Assembly: GCF_001571365.1 (NCBI RefSeq)
Contig: NZ_BCTQ01000037.1
Coordinates: 1-64,000 of the forward strand
DNA length: 64,000 nt
Origin: Achromobacter denitrificans NBRC 15125
GTDB lineage: Bacteria; Pseudomonadota; Gammaproteobacteria; Burkholderiales; Burkholderiaceae_B
Direction: 5' to 3'
This document shows, piece after piece, positions 60,860-64,000 of this stretch. Position 1 is the first letter of the stretch, and each line of letters begins with the position of its first letter. Position numbers and translations under genes: made by a program. The notes below the pieces were generated by a model, which did no database searches, was not told where the DNA came from, and saw only the letters and a program-made list of their open reading frames with translations.

Positions 60860-61597
60860 TCAGCGGCCCAGGGCCAGGCGCTGCGCCCGCTCCAGGGACG
60901 CCAGGGCCAGCACCTGCGCCAGGGCGGCGCGGTAGGAATCGATGATGGGAACGTCCGGCAGGCGCGGCAGGCTGGGCAGATAGCCGGCCAGCGCGGCGCC
61001 CGCCACGATGACGACGTCCGCGCCCTGCTCGACCGCGGCGTCCAGGGCCAGGCTGACCTGCAGCGCCGATTCCGCCGAGCGCGACACGTAGTCCAGCGCA
61101 TTGCCCGGCAGGGCCAGGATCCCGGCGCAGCGCGACTCCACGCCCCACTGCCGGATCTGCTCGCGCAGCATGCCGGGCCAGCGCCGCCCCACCGTGACGA
61201 TGGCGTAGCGGTCGCCGCGCTGCATGGCGCTCATGATCGAGGCTTCCGCCATGCCCACCACGGGCACGTCCAGGCGCTCGCGCACCGCGCCGATGCCGGG
61301 TTCGCCGAAACAGGCCAGCAGGCAGGCGTCGAACGGAACGGCGGCCTCTCCCGCCTCGCGCTCCACCGTGTCGAGCACGGCATGGGCGGACACGGCTGCC
61401 TCCGCCCGGCTGGCGATGTAGGCGGGGCCGAACCCGACGGTCACGGCGCGGACCCGGGCGGCGTCGCCCAGGAAGGCTTCGGCCTGGGCGGCCAGGCTGC
61501 CGGTCAGTTCCGAGGTGGTGTTGCCATTGACCACCAGCAGCCGGTAGGGCGCGGCGACGGGCAACGGGCTGACGAGGGCGTGGGGTACTGCGGACAT
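60860..61597 (-). CDS. Asp/Glu/hydantoin racemase family protein
   Basis: A 245-residue cofactor-independent racemase-fold protein. LLVVNGNTTSELTGSLA matches the N-terminal substrate loop of hydantoin and allantoin racemases, FDACLLACFGEPGIGAVRE holds the first catalytic Cys, and ESRCAGILALP plus ADVVIVAGAALAGY lie where the second half-site falls. The usual second Cys in that last block appears as Ala, so racemase activity is not certain; maleate isomerase-like or decarboxylase-like roles are alternatives. It is the first gene of the operon, 247 bp from the divergent GntR gene. Confidence 0.85.
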   Translation of the reverse strand: MSAVPHALVSPLPVAAPYRLLVVNGNTTSELTGSLAAQAEAFLGDAARVRAVTVGFGPAYIASRAEAAVSAHAVLDTVEREAGEAAVPFDACLLACFGEPGIGAVRERLDVPVVGMAEASIMSAMQRGDRYAIVTVGRRWPGMLREQIRQWGVESRCAGILALPGNALDYVSRSAESALQVSLALDAAVEQGADVVIVAGAALAGYLPSLPRLPDVPIIDSYRAALAQVLALASLERAQRLALGR

Positions 61598-61614
61598 GGG
61601 TGGACCTCTGTTCG

Positions 61615-61682
61615 TGTATACAAACCGGACACTTTATTTCAGGACAGTCCAAATTTTTTGTATAAATATTTGTATACGATTT
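61615..61682. promoter_or_regulatory. GntR-type operator sites in the divergent promoter region
   Basis: TGTATACA (61615-61622) is a perfect palindrome. TTTGTATA occurs twice more (61657-61664 and 61669-61676), the last extended to TTTGTATACGATTT (61669-61682). FadR-subfamily GntR regulators bind short palindromes of this kind, so these are likely sites for the adjacent regulator. Position suggests control of the racemase operon. Confidence 0.6.
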
Positions 61683-61844
61683 ATGTTGCCAATGTACCCC
61701 GACCAGCCGGCGCGACAAGCTATCGCTAACCCTTATCCCTCGTTGTAGTATGCTTGCCGGCACAGAGAAAAATGCGCGCCGGCGCCAGAAGCCGGACAAT
61801 TCCCACCTAGGGAAAAGCGCGCTGGCATAGGAGCCGACAAGACG

Positions 61845-62564
61845 ATGACATCCCCCGTGCCACCGGCAGATGCACCCGCCAGGAAAGACCTGAGCCGCAA
61901 CGAAATCGTATACAAAAATTTACGCAGGGCCATCATCGAGCAGGCCTTGCTGCCCGGCGACAAACTGCCCGAAGACATCATCGGCGAGCGTTTCGGGGTC
62001 AGCCGCACCATCGTGCGCGGCGTGTTGACGCGGCTGTTCAGCGAGGGGCTGGTGGATTTGCGGCCCAATCGCGGGGCGGCGGTGGCGCGCCCCAGCCTGG
62101 AAGAGGCGCACGACATCTTCGAGGCCCGGCGCTGCCTGGAGCGGGACGTTACCCGGCGGTTGCTGCAGCACATTACCGAGGCCGGGCTGGCGCGGCTGGA
62201 GCAGCACGTGGCGCAGGAAGAGGAAGCCCGCCAGCGCAACAGCACCAACGAATCCATCCGGCTTTCCGGGGAATTCCACATCCTGATGGCCGAGCTGTCG
62301 GGCAATGCGGTGTATGCGCGCTACGTGAACGAGATCGTGTCGCGCTGCTCGCTCATCCTGGCCCTTTATGGCCGCCCGCATTCGAGCGAATGCGCGGTCA
62401 GCGAGCACCGGGAGATCGTGGCGGGCCTGCGCGCGCGCGACGAAAAGCACGTGCTCCACTTGCTGGAGCACCATCTGGAAGCCGTGACGGCCCGCGCCCT
62501 GCTGACCGCGGACGGCCCCGGCGTGCGGGATATCCGCAAGATCCTGGACCGCTACGGCACCTGA
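61845..62564 (+). CDS. GntR/FadR-subfamily transcriptional regulator
   Basis: A 239-residue repressor-type regulator. The N-terminal winged helix (about 18-85) has LRRAIIEQALLPGDKLPEDI, ERFGVSRTIVRGVLTRL and EGLVDLRPNRGAAVA. The C-terminal FCD ligand-binding domain (about 90-235) has FEARRCLERDVTRRL and FHILMAELSGNAVYARYV with the metal-binding Asp/His positions, and SEHREIVAGLRARDEKHV. It is divergent from the racemase operon and very probably controls it, with the imported compound or a product as effector. Confidence 0.92.
   Translation: MTSPVPPADAPARKDLSRNEIVYKNLRRAIIEQALLPGDKLPEDIIGERFGVSRTIVRGVLTRLFSEGLVDLRPNRGAAVARPSLEEAHDIFEARRCLERDVTRRLLQHITEAGLARLEQHVAQEEEARQRNSTNESIRLSGEFHILMAELSGNAVYARYVNEIVSRCSLILALYGRPHSSECAVSEHREIVAGLRARDEKHVLHLLEHHLEAVTARALLTADGPGVRDIRKILDRYGT
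61903..61916 (+). promoter_or_regulatory. Operator-like site inside the GntR gene
   Basis: AAATCGTATACAAA within the regulator's codons 20-24 is the exact reverse complement of the intergenic site at 61669-61682 (14 of 14 bases). Such a match by chance in GC-rich coding sequence is unlikely. A repressor bound here could block elongation and so autoregulate. Confidence 0.5.
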
Positions 62565-62596
62565 ATCGGGCGCGCGCAAGCCGGCCCCCCAAAGAA

Positions 62597-62621
62597 AAAG
62601 CGCCCGGTCTGGGCGCTTTTC
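62597..62621. terminator. Bidirectional terminator between GntR and DUF3579 genes
   Basis: AAAAGCGCCC and GGGCGCTTTT flank a short GGTCT loop, giving a perfect stem with A tract on one side and T tract on the other. It lies between convergent genes and can serve both. Confidence 0.9.
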
Positions 62622-62632
62622 GGTTCTGGGGC

Positions 62633-62923
62633 CTAGATTTCGCGCTCTTCCGTCTTGAGGTTGTTGTCGCGGGCGAAATCCACCACGAACTTGTACGCCA
62701 GCGGTTCGAGGTCGCGCAGGCGCAGATCGACCACGATCCCGCGCACGCCATCGATCACGACGGGCAGCACATAGGGCGAATAGGTGAGGTGGTTACCGGC
62801 ACTGCCGGCGGGCCGGAACTGTGCCATTACGCCGGCGAGCCGTTCCGCCCAATCGCTGGGGCGGAAGCGGCTACCGCTTTCGGTAACGCCATGAATTACG
62901 AATTGTCTGACGCGAGTTGCCAT
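62633..62923 (-). CDS. DUF3579 family protein
   Basis: A 96-residue protein with the DUF3579 pattern: FVIHGVTESGSRFRPSDWAERLAGV near the start and VDLRLRDLEPLAYKFVVDFA near the end. The family is found in betaproteobacteria next to arginine genes; its function is unknown. It is divergent from argD with 197 bp between the start codons. Confidence 0.85.
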   Translation of the reverse strand: MATRVRQFVIHGVTESGSRFRPSDWAERLAGVMAQFRPAGSAGNHLTYSPYVLPVVIDGVRGIVVDLRLRDLEPLAYKFVVDFARDNNLKTEEREI

Positions 62924-63120
62924 GAGTTCTTCACTACAGCGCGCCTTTCACGAAAGCCGGATCTTCGGCGTGATCAAACATGCGCCCTGCGCCGCGAATT
63001 GTATATGATTGATCCTTTGCCCTCTTTCAAACGCCGATTCCCCTGGGGAAGCGCGTCGGCTAGAGGACCCAGTCGCGAGCCTGCCCGGCTGCGCCCGCCA
63101 TACCCCCAGGAGGATCCGCG

Positions 63121-64000
63121 ATGACCTCGCCTCTGGCCAATATCTATGCCCGGCTGCCGGTATCGTTCACGCACGGCCAGGGCGTCTGGCTGTGGGATGC
63201 CCAGGGGCGCAAGTATCTGGACGCGCTGGCCGGGATCGGGGTGTCCTGCCTGGGCCACGCGCACCCCGGGCTGGTGGCCGCCATCAGCGAGCAGGCCGCC
63301 CGCGTCATTCATACCTCGAACATCTACGAAGTCCCGCAGCAGACCGCGCTGGCGGCGCGCCTGACCGAATTGTCCGGCATGCAGGAAGTCGCGTTCAACA
63401 ACAGCGGCTCCGAGGCCAACGAGGCCGCCATCAAGCTGGCGCGCTACTACGCCTACCAGCGGGGCAACAAGCACGCCCACATCATCACCATGGACTCGTC
63501 CTGGCATGGCCGCACCCTGGCCACGCTGGCGGCCACGGGCAGCGACAAGGCGCGCAAGGGCTTCGAGCCCCTGCCCTCGGGCTTCGTACAGGTGCCGTAC
63601 AACCAGCTGGACGCCGTGCGCGCCGCTGGCGACGCCGAGCCCCGCACGGTCGCGGTGCTGCTGGAAGTGCTGCAGGGCGAAGGCGGCATCCGTCCCTCCG
63701 ACATTGCCTATCTGCAGGCATTGCGCCAGCTGTGCACCGACCGCGGCTGGCTGCTGATGATCGACGAGGTGCAGTCCGGCATCGGCCGCACCGGCAAATG
63801 GTTCGCCCACCAATGGGCCGACATCAAGCCCGACGTGATGACCCTCGCCAAGGGCCTGGCGGGCGGCGTGCCGATAGGCGCCATGCTGGCCGCCGGCCCC
63901 GCCGCCGGCGTCCTGACCCCGGGCAGCCACGGCACCACCTTCGGCGGCGGCCCCCTGGTGTGCGCGGCCGGGCTGGCGGTGCTGGATGCCCTGGAATCCG
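63121..64000 (+). CDS. argD: Acetylornithine aminotransferase (3' end outside window)
   Basis: PLP-dependent class III aminotransferase of arginine synthesis, converting N-acetylglutamate semialdehyde to N-acetylornithine. The first 293 residues are present. GVWLWDAQGRKYLDALAGIG, FNNSGSEANEAAIKLAR, WHGRTLATLAATG, MIDEVQSGIGRTG and TLAKGLAGGVPIGAML (with the PLP lysine) follow in family order. AGGAGG lies seven bases before the ATG. The frame is open to the window edge. Succinyldiaminopimelate or succinylornithine use is also known for this family. Confidence 0.93.
   Translation, partial: MTSPLANIYARLPVSFTHGQGVWLWDAQGRKYLDALAGIGVSCLGHAHPGLVAAISEQAARVIHTSNIYEVPQQTALAARLTELSGMQEVAFNNSGSEANEAAIKLARYYAYQRGNKHAHIITMDSSWHGRTLATLAATGSDKARKGFEPLPSGFVQVPYNQLDAVRAAGDAEPRTVAVLLEVLQGEGGIRPSDIAYLQALRQLCTDRGWLLMIDEVQSGIGRTGKWFAHQWADIKPDVMTLAKGLAGGVPIGAMLAAGPAAGVLTPGSHGTTFGGGPLVCAAGLAVLDALES

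Noticed and set aside
62990-63015. ARG box upstream of argD
   Set aside because: The AT-rich string near 63001 matches the ArgR consensus poorly and is not palindromic enough.

Overview
The window is GC-rich DNA from a betaproteobacterium. Gene content and order (rng, msbA, lpxO, a PotFGHI-type polyamine importer, a TRAP transporter, peptide-type ABC importers, truncated globin, DUF3579 next to argD) point to the family Alcaligenaceae, close to Bordetella or Achromobacter. That placement is inference; no search was run.

Layout. 1-660 reads leftward as the leader and promoter region of an rRNA operon whose 16S gene lies just outside the window. Rightward come rng (RNase G) and a DUF3053 lipoprotein. 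3.7-9.7 kb holds a Kef-type K+/H+ antiporter, the lipid A flippase MsbA, a heptosyltransferase-like GT9 protein, a YdcF/ElyC-type envelope protein and a YkgJ-type Cys-cluster protein. 9.7-10.7 kb holds a histidine attenuator followed by a short histidyl-tRNA-synthetase-like gene. 10.7-20.0 kb is a leftward run: dnaE, four glycosyltransferases and two polysaccharide deacetylases. 20-24 kb has lpxO and a two-gene ABC importer. 24-39 kb is mostly housekeeping: hrpA, argA, yggX, a phospholipase C, phoU, rpiA, an AidB-like dehydrogenase, an amidase, rmuC and a YrbL-like kinase fold. 39.4-44.4 kb is a polyamine ABC operon carrying an ArsC-like gene and a 3-methyladenine glycosylase at its end. 44.5-48.3 kb has Kdo kinase, truncated globin and an FtsX-type permease. 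48.4-51.3 kb is a DctPQM TRAP operon. 52.5-61.6 kb is a nine-gene leftward operon (Asp/Glu/hydantoin-type racemase, peptide-type ABC importer, two amidohydrolases) facing a divergent GntR/FadR-type regulator. The window ends with DUF3579 and the start of argD.

Two places stand out. (1) At 9717-10669, a 25-codon leader with three consecutive His codons is followed by three mutually exclusive RNA pairings ending in an intrinsic terminator, i.e. a complete his-type attenuator. The gene behind it resembles the catalytic core of HisRS, without the insertion and anticodon-binding domains. Its reading frame is broken once, at CTT-CAT-TGA, preceded by a GGAG and the same TATCTT string that I recall for the +1 frameshift site of prfB. 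A +1 shift at CTT restores an uninterrupted HisRS-like protein, and the codon that would be hungry is His. Either this is a two-tier histidine-starvation switch or the gene has a chance frameshift. (2) At 51425-52433, between the TRAP operon and the dpp-like operon, a gene-free island carries two inverted copies of an approximately 140-nt element. The cores match, while the terminal stems differ in sequence and stay perfectly paired, which is the signature of a conserved structured RNA. Between them lie four copies of a second unit: a hairpin followed by CCCCGCAA.

Regulation is otherwise visible at the GntR-racemase divide, where TGTATACA-type sites occur twice between the genes and once inside the regulator's own coding sequence. 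REP-like palindromic repeats sit at about 9.9, 12.6 and 48.4 kb.
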